DNA of 64,000 nucleotides, taken from contig NZ_QAJL01000003.1 of the NCBI RefSeq assembly GCF_003852525.1, forward strand, positions 1,454,059-1,518,058, written 5' to 3'. Made by a program: the position numbers and the translations under genes. The stretch is from Pedobacter sp. KBW06. Its GTDB lineage: Bacteria > Bacteroidota > Bacteroidia > Sphingobacteriales > Sphingobacteriaceae. Positions 44,713 through 54,644 of this stretch are shown piece after piece. Position 1 is the first letter of the stretch; each line of letters starts with the position of its first letter. Below the pieces are notes generated by a model. The model was given only the letters and a program-made list of their open reading frames with translations. It searched no databases and was not told the origin of the DNA.

Positions 44713-46002
44713 TTAAACAGCAGCAGGAATAATCACTTTAGCCAGGCTTTCTTCTTCCAGCTGCAATTCTTCGTTCATTATTTTTCCCTTTTTAAGGATT
44801 CCTTTGGCCACCCAGTAAGAGCTTAGCTGCAATACCGCAACAATAATAATGGCATAACGAAGGGCCACTTCATTTGAAAAATAATAAGCCAGGAGCAGGA
44901 AGGTTCCGGCACCGGTAAGGCGGCCTACATACAGGCCCGCTTCGTGGTTCAATATATAGGCAAATTCACTCCTTTTTTCTTTTTTCGTCAGGATATCGAT
45001 CACACTAAACTGAATCGGGAAATAAGCAAGATCCAGCAGCGGTTTCGCCAGTAAAAGGAACAGCATAAATAAGATCACACCGGTTTCGTTAAAGAGGATT
45101 CCGTTGATGAGGGCTGCGATGGTAAATAAGACCAGGCCTGTTCCGAACACGTAAATCCGATGTTCCGGCCCGGTTTTACGGCCAATGATGTACATCAGTA
45201 CGGCGGCAAAGATGGCACCTACCGACTGTGCGGTTCCCAGCGCACCTTCTTTTCCAAGCAACAACATGATCAGCATGGCCGGAGCCGTCACCAAGAATCC
45301 TTGTACCAGGCCTTTCAAAACGGCCAGGGACATCAGCCTGTACCAATAGCTGTGAAACTTAAAATAAATAAACTTCTTACCAATGGGATTGGTAAACTTG
45401 CCGGTAAAACACATGACCGATGCCCCTATGGTTACCACAAATACAATACCCGTCACAATTTTATACGCCATTTTTGCATCTCCTGCGCCAGCATAAGACT
45501 CAATGAACCAGCCAATGATCACCGGAATGACCACGGCAATGATGGTATAGAAAAATGTTTCCAGACCATAATAGTAATTCCGGTTGCTGTCGTTGGTGGT
45601 GGCCAGGGCCAGGAAGTCCCGGTTTGCCCAGTAAAAGCCAAAGGACATGCCCATTACGATTCCTGCAATTCCAATCCCGGTAATGTCCAGTGTGGTCAGC
45701 GACATCATGATCATCATGGAAATTGCACTGAGCACCATTCCGAAGGAATAGAGCACTTTAATTGGAAAGCGGTTTAGCAGCCAGCCATTGATCAGAAAGG
45801 TTAAAGGGATTCCGGTATAAATCGTTAACTGGTACACGACTACCTTTACCGGGTCATTGGAGCTCCGCATCACATAGGCTGCCACAAAAATATCGATCAC
45901 CGGCAATACGATGCTATAGATCAGATTGGTTAAAGTCAGGACTTTAAAATTATGGGACTGCGCTTTGAAATGCGCGATTTCAGACTTTAGTTTATTAATC
46001 AT
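44713..46002 (-). CDS. Major facilitator superfamily transporter
   Basis: 429 residues with twelve predicted helices; the first half ends with GIVMGMSFGFYWANRDFLAL and the second half contains TGAGTFLLLAYYFSNEVALRYA. The amphipathic N-terminal helix LKSEIAHFKAQSHNFKVLTL is cytoplasmic. The first codons overlap the end of GH130 (8 bp), so translation is coupled. It should bring in the mono- or disaccharide released by the locus, probably a mannosyl sugar given GH130. Confidence 0.93.
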   Translation of the reverse strand: MINKLKSEIAHFKAQSHNFKVLTLTNLIYSIVLPVIDIFVAAYVMRSSNDPVKVVVYQLTIYTGIPLTFLINGWLLNRFPIKVLYSFGMVLSAISMMIMMSLTTLDITGIGIAGIVMGMSFGFYWANRDFLALATTNDSNRNYYYGLETFFYTIIAVVIPVIIGWFIESYAGAGDAKMAYKIVTGIVFVVTIGASVMCFTGKFTNPIGKKFIYFKFHSYWYRLMSLAVLKGLVQGFLVTAPAMLIMLLLGKEGALGTAQSVGAIFAAVLMYIIGRKTGPEHRIYVFGTGLVLFTIAALINGILFNETGVILFMLFLLLAKPLLDLAYFPIQFSVIDILTKKEKRSEFAYILNHEAGLYVGRLTGAGTFLLLAYYFSNEVALRYAIIIVAVLQLSSYWVAKGILKKGKIMNEELQLEEESLAKVIIPAAV

Positions 46003-47050
46003 GCTCGTAGGATAAGGAGTTTAAGATTTCAGCGATGGAAAATTTAGCCCCGCAAACAAACTCGTCGGCAGCACCATAATAAATTGTGAGCTCATCTCCC
46101 TTCACCACATGACCGTTGGTGAATACCACATGGCCGAAAAAGCCGCTCAGCTCGTAGGTTGTGGCAGGGATCATGATTGGATCTTCAGATCTGGCAATGA
46201 CAATGGAAGGATCGTTGAGATCAAGCAGAAAAGCACCCAGACAATACTGATGGGCCGCATTTGCACCATGATAGATCTCCAGCCAGCCTTTTTCCGTCTT
46301 GATTGGTGCCGCTCCTGCACCTACCCTTGCGCTGTCCCAGCTCCCTTTACGGGTGGTAATGATGCATTTGTGTTTGCCCCAGTGGATGCCATCCGGAGAT
46401 GCTGCGATCCAGATGTAGTTCCCGCCGATATCGACACTACTGGGGCGGTGCAGGGCATAAAATTTCCCGTTGATCTTTTCTTCAAAAATGGCACAATCCT
46501 TATTGTGCGGAGGAATGATCATGCCTTCGGATTCGAAGTGTTTCCAGTCTTTGGTTGTGCGCATGCCTACCCCTACCCCTTGTTCTGAAACGGCGGTATA
46601 GGTCAGGTAATAGGTATCGTCCAACAGCGTCACCCTGCAATCTTCTATTCCAAAAGCTTCCTGGAGGGTTTCGCCCTGGAGGATCGGATAACCTTCCGGT
46701 TCATAAAAACGGATGCCATCCTCACTGCGCAGTAAGCGCAGGTGCGACAGTGTTGTTAAATAATCGATCCCCTTGTAGCGGATCACCCTTGGGTCATCTG
46801 CATTCAGCTCCGGATCATCCGCAGGAATTTCTATAATTTCAATCCCATCGTTCTTCAGTACCGGAAAAGAAATGATGCCTTCCTGTTGTGCAGGTCTTTC
46901 AGCTACGCGAACCAACAGCCAGGTCTTTCCTTCAAAAGTAAAGACCCCTGGGTTTAAGAGACAACTGATCTCCAATCCCGCCCTGCTTGGTTTTAAATCT
47001 GCCGGTGATAATAATGGGTTTTCTATAAATCGTTGTGCTTGATCTTTCAT
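45995..47050 (-). CDS. GH130 family glycosidase/phosphorylase
   Basis: 351-residue five-bladed beta-propeller enzyme of family GH130, which acts on beta-mannosides by phosphorolysis or hydrolysis. Typical sequences are FIENPLLSPADLKPSR at the start, LLNPGVFTFEGKTWLLVRVAER, EDCRVTLLDDTYYLTYTA (Asp in the -1 site) and GAAPIKTEKGWLEIYHG. No signal peptide, so it works in the cytoplasm on imported sugar. The 3' end overlaps the MFS gene. Phosphorylase versus hydrolase cannot be decided from sequence here. Confidence 0.94.
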   Translation of the reverse strand: MKDQAQRFIENPLLSPADLKPSRAGLEISCLLNPGVFTFEGKTWLLVRVAERPAQQEGIISFPVLKNDGIEIIEIPADDPELNADDPRVIRYKGIDYLTTLSHLRLLRSEDGIRFYEPEGYPILQGETLQEAFGIEDCRVTLLDDTYYLTYTAVSEQGVGVGMRTTKDWKHFESEGMIIPPHNKDCAIFEEKINGKFYALHRPSSVDIGGNYIWIAASPDGIHWGKHKCIITTRKGSWDSARVGAGAAPIKTEKGWLEIYHGANAAHQYCLGAFLLDLNDPSIVIARSEDPIMIPATTYELSGFFGHVVFTNGHVVKGDELTIYYGAADEFVCGAKFSIAEILNSLSYEHD

Positions 47051-47056
47051 AAATAT

Positions 47057-48544
47057 TTAGTAACCTGAGTTTTGGACAATTGCTTTTCCTGATTTATCAA
47101 CTTCGCCTTGTGGTACGGGATACAGGTAATTGTGGTCCTGAAAATTCTTACCCAATACAGTCAACACTGTTTTTGCTGTTTTCCAGCGTTTCAGGTCGTT
47201 GAGGCGTTGTGCTTCAAAACCAAGCTCCACCCTTCTTTCCTGCATCAGCCAGTTTTTGATCTGTACTTTATCCGTCACCGCAACCGAACGATCCGGCAAG
47301 GTCCCTGCCGGGGCGGTACCTCCTGCAGCTGTTGGCGAGGTTCTGGCACGTCTGCGGATGTCGTTGATCAGGGCAATGGCAGCCGGATAGGCATTGGTTT
47401 CGTTATACGCCTCTGCTTTCCAAAGCAAGACATCTGCCATCCGGATCATGATTTTATTGCTTGGTCCGTCGTCATTGCCTTTATTGGCCCCGTTAAGCGA
47501 TCCCAGTAATTTATTGACATTTTTATCTGTTACATTCACCGTATAGGCCAGCCTTGGGTCGTTCGCTTCAAAAGCATTCAGAAAATCCGGACTTGGTGCA
47601 AAAAAGCCCCAGTCTAACAAGGCACTGATGCCATTGCCTTTGCGAATCGTTTGACCGGAGATATGGTCGTAGGCAAAGATCACTTCATTATCGCTGAACT
47701 CTTTGGCTACGCTGAAGCTGTCAAAATAATTGGCATTCAGGCTGTAAAACCCTGTTCCTTCCAGCTCCGTTACCAGGCTGATGACCTCTGTCCATCGCTG
47801 GTTATACAAAGCCACTTTTGCCTGTAATGCAACCACTGCCCCTTTTGAAACCCGCCATTTGTCGACTGTACTCGAGAATTTAGCTGCAGGAAGTGCAGAT
47901 TTAGCTTTGCTCAGATCTTCGTTGATCAAGGCCCAGGCTTGTGCCTGAGGGACGGTTCTCGCCACTTCATAAGCTTCGTTAAAAGTTTTGAGTGGTTTGG
48001 TAATGATGGGAACGTCTCCAAAATTGTTGACCAGGTCAAAGTAATAATAGGCCCTGAGGAAATAGGCTTCCCCAAGCAGTCGGCTTCGAAGCGCGGCATC
48101 CATTCCTATTTTGGCTACCAGCGCATCATCTGTCAGGTAACTCAGAGCCAGGTTGGCTTTCGAGATCCCCTGATAATTGAAGGCCCAGATGCCGTTGAAG
48201 CCTCCGTTTTCGGAGGTAAACCGGAAACCTGAAATATCGTCCATCCAGGGCTGATCACCATCAGGGTTCCATTTTTTCAGCACATCACCTCCGGCGATAT
48301 CCTGCAGGATCACATCCGGACGGATCACTTTACCACCCGCCCAATCCCAGTTTCCCATCAGGTTTAAAGTATAGGACAGCATCCGGTAAGAAGCGTCTAC
48401 GGAGGAAACTACGGTATTTAAAGTCGGATCTGTGCTCACCTGTTCGGGGGTGATCAATCCGATCGGGTCTTTATACAGTTCTTTTTTACAACCCGCGGTA
48501 AACATTAAGGTTACGGCGAATAAGGAGATATATAATCGTTTCAT
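47057..48544 (-). CDS. susD: RagB/SusD family outer-membrane lipoprotein
   Basis: 495-residue SusD-like glycan-binding lipoprotein with signal peptide and lipobox (LMFTAGCKK, Cys19). TPR-like helical core (LLGEAYFLRAYYYFDLVNNFGDVP is diagnostic) and the C-terminal SusD region (WLMQERRVELGFEAQRLNDL, RWKT). Binds oligosaccharides on the cell surface for the SusC partner 11 bases upstream. GH130 follows after 6 bases. Confidence 0.95.
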   Translation of the reverse strand: MKRLYISLFAVTLMFTAGCKKELYKDPIGLITPEQVSTDPTLNTVVSSVDASYRMLSYTLNLMGNWDWAGGKVIRPDVILQDIAGGDVLKKWNPDGDQPWMDDISGFRFTSENGGFNGIWAFNYQGISKANLALSYLTDDALVAKIGMDAALRSRLLGEAYFLRAYYYFDLVNNFGDVPIITKPLKTFNEAYEVARTVPQAQAWALINEDLSKAKSALPAAKFSSTVDKWRVSKGAVVALQAKVALYNQRWTEVISLVTELEGTGFYSLNANYFDSFSVAKEFSDNEVIFAYDHISGQTIRKGNGISALLDWGFFAPSPDFLNAFEANDPRLAYTVNVTDKNVNKLLGSLNGANKGNDDGPSNKIMIRMADVLLWKAEAYNETNAYPAAIALINDIRRRARTSPTAAGGTAPAGTLPDRSVAVTDKVQIKNWLMQERRVELGFEAQRLNDLKRWKTAKTVLTVLGKNFQDHNYLYPVPQGEVDKSGKAIVQNSGY

Positions 48545-48555
48545 CTGAATATCTT

Positions 48556-51500
48556 TTAAAATTTAACATTTACACCAAACAGGAATGCGCGCGACTGCGG
48601 ATAGGTTCCCATATCTACCTGATCGATAGACTCCGGGTCCAGGCCGCTATATTTCGTACTGGTGTACAGGTTCTGACCTGATACATACAGCCGGACATCC
48701 TTTACCCCCAGTTTTGTTTTCTGCAGCAGGTTGCCGAAAGAATAACCCAGCTCCACGTTTTTAATCCTGAAATAGGAAGCATCCTCCACATATAAGCTCG
48801 AAACCCGGCTCACACCGGTATCCGTAGTGCTGACTCTCGGCATCGTGTTCGATGTTCCCGGGCCATTCCAGCTTTGCAGCACCGCCGTAGAAGAGTTGAA
48901 CGGCCTGCTGTCGAAGTCTGTGATTTTCTTCGCATCATTGTATTTGTCTACGCCCTGAACGCCCTGCATAAAGACAGAAAGGTCAAATCCTTTATAACTG
49001 CCGGACAGGTTAATGCCATAGGAGAATTTTGGGATTGGGTTTCCGAGGAAGGTCCTGTCGTTGTCGTTGATCTGTCCGTTTCCATCCAGATCTGCAAACC
49101 TGATGTCACCGGGCAGCTGTGAAGGATTGGTTGTTCCGGAAAGGTGTTGTGTGATCTCGGCCTGGGTCTGGTAAATGCCTTCCATTTTATAGCCATAGAA
49201 TGCATTTAGCGGCTGTCCGGGAACAGTTCTGGTAAAGGGCCCGCTCAGGGTTGGTACATTTGGATGTAACTGGATCACCTCATTATTTAAGGTCGCCATG
49301 TTTCCACTCAGTGAGTAGTTAAAATCACCAATTGCATTGCGGTAACTGGCAGAGAGTTCAAATCCTTTATTTCTCACTTTACCTGCATTCACATAGGTTG
49401 GGCCTACCGAACCCACCATTTCCGGTAAGCTTAATTGCAAGAGGATATCGGAAGTTGTTTTTACGAAATAATCCGCAGAAATGGCCAGTTTATTACTGAA
49501 CAGGTTAAAGTCCAGCCCGATGTTCTGCTGCGAAGTGGTTTCCCATTTCAGGTCCGGATTTCCATAACGGTTCAGCGAATAGCCCTCACCATCTTTGACC
49601 ATGGTACTCAGGTACGCATAATTGGGGATCTGCTGATTGCCCAGTTTTCCGGTACTTGCCCTTAATTTCAGGTTCGAAATCCATTTGATCTCTTTCATAA
49701 AAGATTCTTCTGAGATGGCCCATCCGGCAGAAACAGAAGGGAAATATCCCCATTGTCTGTTCTCTCCAAATCTGGAGGAAGCATCTGCGCGGAGGTTGGC
49801 CGTCAGCATATAGCGGGAATCATACACATAAGTTCCGGAAGCAAAGACCGAGAACAAGGCCCATTCACTGGCATTTCCGCCATTCCAGAGGTCTCTGGCC
49901 GAGGATCCGAAGTCTATATATTGGAAACTATTGGTCGTATAATCGTATCTTTTTCTGGAAGCAGAAAGTCCTGATGCCGTATTTTTGATGTATTCTGTTC
50001 CCACAAGCCCATTGATGGCATGTTTGTTAATGGTTTTGACATAGTTTAAGGTATTGTTCCAGGTGAGGTTCAGTTCCTCGCCTCTTTCCTCATTCAATCC
50101 GTTTGGCCTGTTTTGTCTGCCTGCGCCCGGGTCAACTTCATTGGGGTCGTTGTTGTCGTCATCTCCAAAGTTTTGCAGGAATGCTTTATTGTGAAGGAAG
50201 TTCAGGTCCACACCCAGGTTTGTTCTTAAAGTCAGTGATTTATCTCCCAGAAAAGCATATTCTGCATAGGCATTTCCAAAAGTTTTCACATTATTTCTTT
50301 TGTCGTTGGCAAAATAAGCGAGTGCAATTGGGTTAGATGTTCTTTCATAATTGGGGTCCCATCCGCCATTGCTGTTGTTGAACTTGTAAAAAGGCAGGTC
50401 CGTAAAAGGGTCATCTGCTTTATAGCCTGGGTCTGAAGGATTTTTATACACGCCCAGTACCGGTGGCCTCAACAGCGCATGGCGAATGATGCCCGGTGCA
50501 TCTCCTTTGGAAGACAGCCAGTCTTGTTTTGCCGAAGAAAGCTGCAGGTTCGTTCCTATTTTAAAACGGTCGGTTAGCTTTGCATTGACATTGGCCCTGA
50601 AATTAAAGCGTTCATACTGGTCATGATTGTAAACTACAATTCCATTTTGTTTGTAATAAGCTCCCGACAGCAGGTATTGCACCTGGTCACTTCCACCGCT
50701 TGCGCTCAGTTGTGCACTTTGGGACCTTCCGGTTTCAAAAAGCTCGTCCAGCCAGTTGGTATCCGACAGATCTGTTCTGCTTTTGGCAGCGGTATAAGGA
50801 TTCGGATCAGGTTTACCTCCATTTTTCCAGGCCTGTTCCTGTTTACTCAGGTATTGGGCAGTATTTAACAGCGTAGGCAAATTAGCCACCCGCTGAATTC
50901 CGTTAAAATAATTCAGATCAAGCGTAGAGCGGTTAGCGGTTCCTTGTTTCGTTGTAATCTGAACAACCCCTCCTGCCGCACGTGCGCCATAGATCGCAGC
51001 AGAAGCCGCATCTTTCATCACCGATAGACTTTTAATATCCGAAGGATTTAAAAAAGAGATGTCCAAAGTAGGTGTTCCATCCACGATATACAGGGGGCTG
51101 TTAAAGCCAATGGTATTTTCCCCGCGGATGCGGATATTGATCGGATCGCCAGGTGCACCGGTGCTTTGGGTAACCTGTACCCCAGAGACCTGCCCCTGCA
51201 GCATCTGCGCTACATCAGGAACCCTTCGCTTCTCCCCATCGCCAACGTTCAGGTTTCCCATTGCGCCGGAAATTGTGCTCTTACGTAAGCTGGTATAGCC
51301 CACCACCACCACTTCATTCAAATCTGAAGTGCTCGGTTTCATGGAGAGGTTCAGTACCGCATTCCCCGTGTAAGGAACCGTTACCGGCAAATAACCTACA
51401 TAATTAAATACCAGTGATTTTGGGCCGTCCGGGAGCAGGGTAATCACATATGCTCCATTGGCATCGGTTGCCGCTTTGTTTGGTGTATTGAGTTGCTGAA

Positions 51501-51633
51501 CAACAACCCCGGGAAAGGGCTGCTGATTTTCATCAGTCACTTTTCCACTTAGTTTGACCTGGGCCAGAGCTGTGAGCCCTGATAGTACTATTAACAGTGA
51601 CAAGCCCAGAGAGAAGAGTAGATTTCTTTTCAT
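48556..51633 (-). CDS. susC: SusC/RagA family TonB-linked outer-membrane protein
   Basis: 1025-residue TonB-dependent transporter with signal peptide, an N-terminal carboxypeptidase-regulatory domain (VKLSGKVTDENQQPFPGVVV), TonB-box region (LNEVVVVGYTSLRKSTISGA), a plug with GVQVTQSTGAPGDPINIRIR and a barrel ending in a SusC-type RAFLFGVNVKF. It imports a glycan with SusD, first gene of the five-gene operon. TAAATTTG at 51662-51655 is the promoter box, preceded by two direct repeats that probably bind the HTCS regulator. Confidence 0.96.
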   Translation of the reverse strand: MKRNLLFSLGLSLLIVLSGLTALAQVKLSGKVTDENQQPFPGVVVQQLNTPNKAATDANGAYVITLLPDGPKSLVFNYVGYLPVTVPYTGNAVLNLSMKPSTSDLNEVVVVGYTSLRKSTISGAMGNLNVGDGEKRRVPDVAQMLQGQVSGVQVTQSTGAPGDPINIRIRGENTIGFNSPLYIVDGTPTLDISFLNPSDIKSLSVMKDAASAAIYGARAAGGVVQITTKQGTANRSTLDLNYFNGIQRVANLPTLLNTAQYLSKQEQAWKNGGKPDPNPYTAAKSRTDLSDTNWLDELFETGRSQSAQLSASGGSDQVQYLLSGAYYKQNGIVVYNHDQYERFNFRANVNAKLTDRFKIGTNLQLSSAKQDWLSSKGDAPGIIRHALLRPPVLGVYKNPSDPGYKADDPFTDLPFYKFNNSNGGWDPNYERTSNPIALAYFANDKRNNVKTFGNAYAEYAFLGDKSLTLRTNLGVDLNFLHNKAFLQNFGDDDNNDPNEVDPGAGRQNRPNGLNEERGEELNLTWNNTLNYVKTINKHAINGLVGTEYIKNTASGLSASRKRYDYTTNSFQYIDFGSSARDLWNGGNASEWALFSVFASGTYVYDSRYMLTANLRADASSRFGENRQWGYFPSVSAGWAISEESFMKEIKWISNLKLRASTGKLGNQQIPNYAYLSTMVKDGEGYSLNRYGNPDLKWETTSQQNIGLDFNLFSNKLAISADYFVKTTSDILLQLSLPEMVGSVGPTYVNAGKVRNKGFELSASYRNAIGDFNYSLSGNMATLNNEVIQLHPNVPTLSGPFTRTVPGQPLNAFYGYKMEGIYQTQAEITQHLSGTTNPSQLPGDIRFADLDGNGQINDNDRTFLGNPIPKFSYGINLSGSYKGFDLSVFMQGVQGVDKYNDAKKITDFDSRPFNSSTAVLQSWNGPGTSNTMPRVSTTDTGVSRVSSLYVEDASYFRIKNVELGYSFGNLLQKTKLGVKDVRLYVSGQNLYTSTKYSGLDPESIDQVDMGTYPQSRAFLFGVNVKF

Positions 51634-51654
51634 CTGTGATATATTTGGTTAGAA

Positions 51655-51662
51655 CAAATTTA
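51655..51662 (-). promoter_or_regulatory. -7 promoter box of the susC operon
   Basis: TAAATTTG on the minus strand matches TAnnTTTG, 22 bases before ATG 51633. The -33 region is replaced by the two direct repeats upstream, as expected of an activator-dependent promoter. Confidence 0.65.
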
Positions 51663-51687
51663 TAGGAGTAGCCCCCCGAAGGAGTGT

Positions 51688-51720
51688 ACTATAGTTACAT
51701 TTTAGTTCACTATAGTTACA
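51688..51720 (-). promoter_or_regulatory. Putative HTCS operator: two 12-bp direct repeats
   Basis: ACTATAGTTACA occurs at 51688-51699 and 51709-51720, exactly 21 bp apart, two helical turns, so two protein units would bind the same DNA face. The near repeat ends 26 bp from the -7 box. HTCS proteins bind direct repeats through their AraC domains; the HTCS gene at 54645-58751 is the likely partner. Confidence 0.7.
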
Positions 51721-51806
51721 AAGAAGCTATATTCTTCCCGTATTGTTCTGACCAGGACTCATTTAGTTCAGGCTAATGAGTTCCAACCGTATATATCAGG
51801 TATGAT

Positions 51807-53390
51807 TTAGAAATGTCTTTCCAGAAAAGCTTTGGCGTTTTGAAACATCAGACGATCTGTAATTTCTGTGGCAGTAAGGTCAATGCCGGGGTAATTGGGC
51901 AGTTCCAGTTCCAGCTCTGTTTTTAATGCCTCCGCAAAAGTTGCCGCTTCCGTTGAATTCCGGAAACAATGTATTGCGGCAATCATGCCATCGAAATCCG
52001 ATCCGATACATAAATTATTCCAGGGGGCCGGTATGCCATACCAACCTGCAATTTCCCAGATCCGGACGAGCTGGTTCAGTACCAGGCGCACGTGATACCG
52101 GTAATCCGGAGACTCATCGGTTTTCTTTTTCGGGGCGAAAATGCTGTTGAGCTCTGCATCGGCTTCCTTCGAATCCTCTATATCCTGAGGTTCGGGATGA
52201 ACCAGGTTGAGCGTGGTATTGCCATTGTCGATATGCCCGGTCTCAAACTGTTCGAATAAGGTTTGGATCTTTTGATCTGCATCAGGATCAGTCAGCAATT
52301 CATATTCCTCATGACTGTAAAAATCATTTTGCAAGGTTCCGGTTTTATCCTTTCCTCCCAGAATCCGCAGGTCCAGCGAAATTCCGATCAGGCCATTGCT
52401 ATCCAGGATTTCCCGGATGTCTTCATTGTATAAATTTATGGAGAGCGGGTAGAAATCTGTTCCCTCCAGTCGCCCTCTGTTTTTAAGCCAGGTCAGTTTA
52501 TAACCATAGCTCTTCCTGACAGGATTGATGATCATATTTCTATCTTTCCGAAATACCGTCCAGCTCTCCCCTGCCAGGCCGATATGGCTGGCTATAATGG
52601 GCATATGCGGAAAGTATTTTTTTCTGAACAGGTAGAAGATCCTCCGGGAAACGAGGCTCATGTGTTTGACATCGATGAACACCTTTTTAGCATAGGCATT
52701 TTCGATCATCCGCTTACCAAATGCCGTGATCCCGATTCCCTTAGGGAGCAGTGGCCCTTTTGTGAGCAGCTTATTGCCATAGGCATGGGTAATAAATTCG
52801 TTCGGTGTTAAATGTGCCAACGTGAAATACAAGACCTTAAAGCCTTTATTGATAAAGGAATTGAAATTAATGACTACCTGCTCAATGTCATTCACCCTGT
52901 TGTTAAGGTCGTAAAAAGTATGCCCTCCTTCCAGGTTAAAGACGATGTGTAAGGTATTGAAATCGGCCACATTGTATTCGTTCCAGTTTTTCAGGAATTT
53001 AACTTTCTTCCTGGCTTCGATCTGATCTTCCGGTCTTGGGGCAGCACTGATATTGGCAAATTCCTGCCCAAAAGTTTGCTGGTAAGAACTCGTCAGGGTG
53101 ATCATATCCCTCAGTCTCTCCCTGCTCAGGAACTTTTTATAAATCGTGGCAGCGCCTATTTTTAACAGAAACTGATCGATCATCCCGATTTCCGGCGGGT
53201 GAAGGGTGAGACAAATCAGGTTGATATCTCCCTCCTGCATCAGCATTTTTAAGGAACATTGAGATTCCAGGATATCACCAATCAGGTGGTCCTTGGGGTT
53301 CAGGTTGCTCCATACGGAAAATTGCCTGCCATCCTGTGGCAGGAAGAGGGTTTTTAGTCCCGGGTGACAATGAAGATCGAAGAATGCCAT
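51807..53390 (-). CDS. Peptidase M19 (membrane dipeptidase-like)
   Basis: 527-residue amidohydrolase of the renal dipeptidase M19 family, longer than usual (about 350-400). Motifs are FFDLHCHPG (metal His-x-His), FNLEGGHTFYD (Glu bridging the metals), IASHIGLAGESW, and GSDFDGMIAAIH with an FQNAKAFLERHF ending. No signal peptide. An inserted part at about 325-430 includes the Asp/Glu-rich stretch HPEPQDIEDSKEADAELN. It follows the outer-membrane protein gene by 21 bases and is likely co-transcribed with it. It may act on dipeptides or lactone-like substrates. Confidence 0.85.
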   Translation of the reverse strand: MAFFDLHCHPGLKTLFLPQDGRQFSVWSNLNPKDHLIGDILESQCSLKMLMQEGDINLICLTLHPPEIGMIDQFLLKIGAATIYKKFLSRERLRDMITLTSSYQQTFGQEFANISAAPRPEDQIEARKKVKFLKNWNEYNVADFNTLHIVFNLEGGHTFYDLNNRVNDIEQVVINFNSFINKGFKVLYFTLAHLTPNEFITHAYGNKLLTKGPLLPKGIGITAFGKRMIENAYAKKVFIDVKHMSLVSRRIFYLFRKKYFPHMPIIASHIGLAGESWTVFRKDRNMIINPVRKSYGYKLTWLKNRGRLEGTDFYPLSINLYNEDIREILDSNGLIGISLDLRILGGKDKTGTLQNDFYSHEEYELLTDPDADQKIQTLFEQFETGHIDNGNTTLNLVHPEPQDIEDSKEADAELNSIFAPKKKTDESPDYRYHVRLVLNQLVRIWEIAGWYGIPAPWNNLCIGSDFDGMIAAIHCFRNSTEAATFAEALKTELELELPNYPGIDLTATEITDRLMFQNAKAFLERHF

Positions 53391-53411
53391 ACCTGTTGAT
53401 TGTTATAAAGG

Positions 53412-54509
53412 TTATTTATTAAAGTTCATGACCAGGCCAAACTGCCAGGAGAAGACCGCATCATCGTAACGGATGTTCAGGTAATCCCGCCCAAGAAAGG
53501 CATGGGTAACAAATCCGACATCACTGGTTACCCAGGGCATCCAGGTGAAATAGGCATGTCCGCCAAGCCTGTATTTCTGAGCCAAAGGGTAACGGGAAAG
53601 GTTCTGATCCATAATATAGGTCAGCTCTGTCCTGAAGCTCATTTGCGTACGTGTGGTTTTTATCGTCGATCCTTTTTCTTTCTGGAGCAACCGGAACTGA
53701 GAAGCCCTGATCCATTGCAGATTGAGCAAAAGCCGGTTTAATCCGTAGGCATCTTTAAATTCATCACTCAAAGTAAGGGGTCCGCCGATATTGATTTCCC
53801 GCTGGTAGCCCAGGCCGGCACTGAGCAAATGGTCGTTCAGTGTTCTCGTAAGGCCGTTAAAGACCACACGGAAATAGTTGGTACTAAAATCGCCATTTTT
53901 ATAGTTGTTTCTGCCGGGTGTATTGTTGAGAAAAAAGGAACCCGCCTGTCCGTTGGAGTAATGGTGAACCTGAAGTTTTACCCATAGATTTTTTGTGTTG
54001 GGCTGAACGACATTCGCTATCGGCGTTACCAGATAATCAAAGCCTAAACCGACATTATCGCTTGTAGGCAGCAAGGGGCTGGAATTGTCTCTGGTCATCC
54101 TGATCATGAAGCCGGCATCAAAGGTTGCCCTAAGCTTTTTCAGGAATCCGGGACTGTAATACTTCCCACGGTAGAGCGAGATCCGGTGGGCGATATTTCC
54201 TTCTGCCCAATAACCATCTTTCCCTTCCCCGTCCTGTAATGGGCTTTGCCGGCCTTTAAGCGGGTTAAACTGCGGGAGAATGCTGATGTAAAGAATCGGA
54301 TCATGATCACGGTACAGTTTATGGAGCTCATTATAGGGAATACTGAGGGTATCGGCACGCCTTCTCATCACCTCCTGATCGGCCTTGTCCCTGAGGGTTT
54401 CGGTGGGCCCGACTTTATTTTTTCCTTCGGGAACCTGTGCCATTGCAGACATTGCGATACCATTTGACAGCACACAAATGGATACAAAAAGTTTGAGAGA
54501 CGTTTTCAT
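53412..54509 (-). CDS. Outer-membrane protein, phospholipase A1 (OMPLA)-like
   Basis: 365-residue barrel-type protein with signal peptide (residues 1-24, ending AMAQ). Near the middle lies His183-Tyr-Ser185-Asn-Gly187 (HHYSNGQ), the His-x-Ser-Asn-Gly signature of OMPLA, where His and Ser are catalytic; an Asn partner may be Asn in DFSTNYFRV 26 residues later, with a longer insertion than in E. coli PldA (12). This is my inference; it could also be a non-catalytic barrel. It heads a two-gene unit with the M19 peptidase. Confidence 0.7.
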   Translation of the reverse strand: MKTSLKLFVSICVLSNGIAMSAMAQVPEGKNKVGPTETLRDKADQEVMRRRADTLSIPYNELHKLYRDHDPILYISILPQFNPLKGRQSPLQDGEGKDGYWAEGNIAHRISLYRGKYYSPGFLKKLRATFDAGFMIRMTRDNSSPLLPTSDNVGLGFDYLVTPIANVVQPNTKNLWVKLQVHHYSNGQAGSFFLNNTPGRNNYKNGDFSTNYFRVVFNGLTRTLNDHLLSAGLGYQREINIGGPLTLSDEFKDAYGLNRLLLNLQWIRASQFRLLQKEKGSTIKTTRTQMSFRTELTYIMDQNLSRYPLAQKYRLGGHAYFTWMPWVTSDVGFVTHAFLGRDYLNIRYDDAVFSWQFGLVMNFNK

Positions 54510-54644
54510 ATTAAAGAAGTTGAGCGTTTGTATCCCTAAATTACAAAAGACAGCCTGAAAAACGTAAAATACTTTTTGACTGAAAAATCAAAAAAATATT
54601 CATTAACAACAAGTTAAGGAAAAAAAATCAATATTATTCATCAC

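Noticed and set aside
45160..45777. 205-codon frame on the + strand opposite the MFS gene
   Set aside because: Composition is His/Gly-rich and low in hydrophobic patterning, as usual for the complement of a membrane protein gene.
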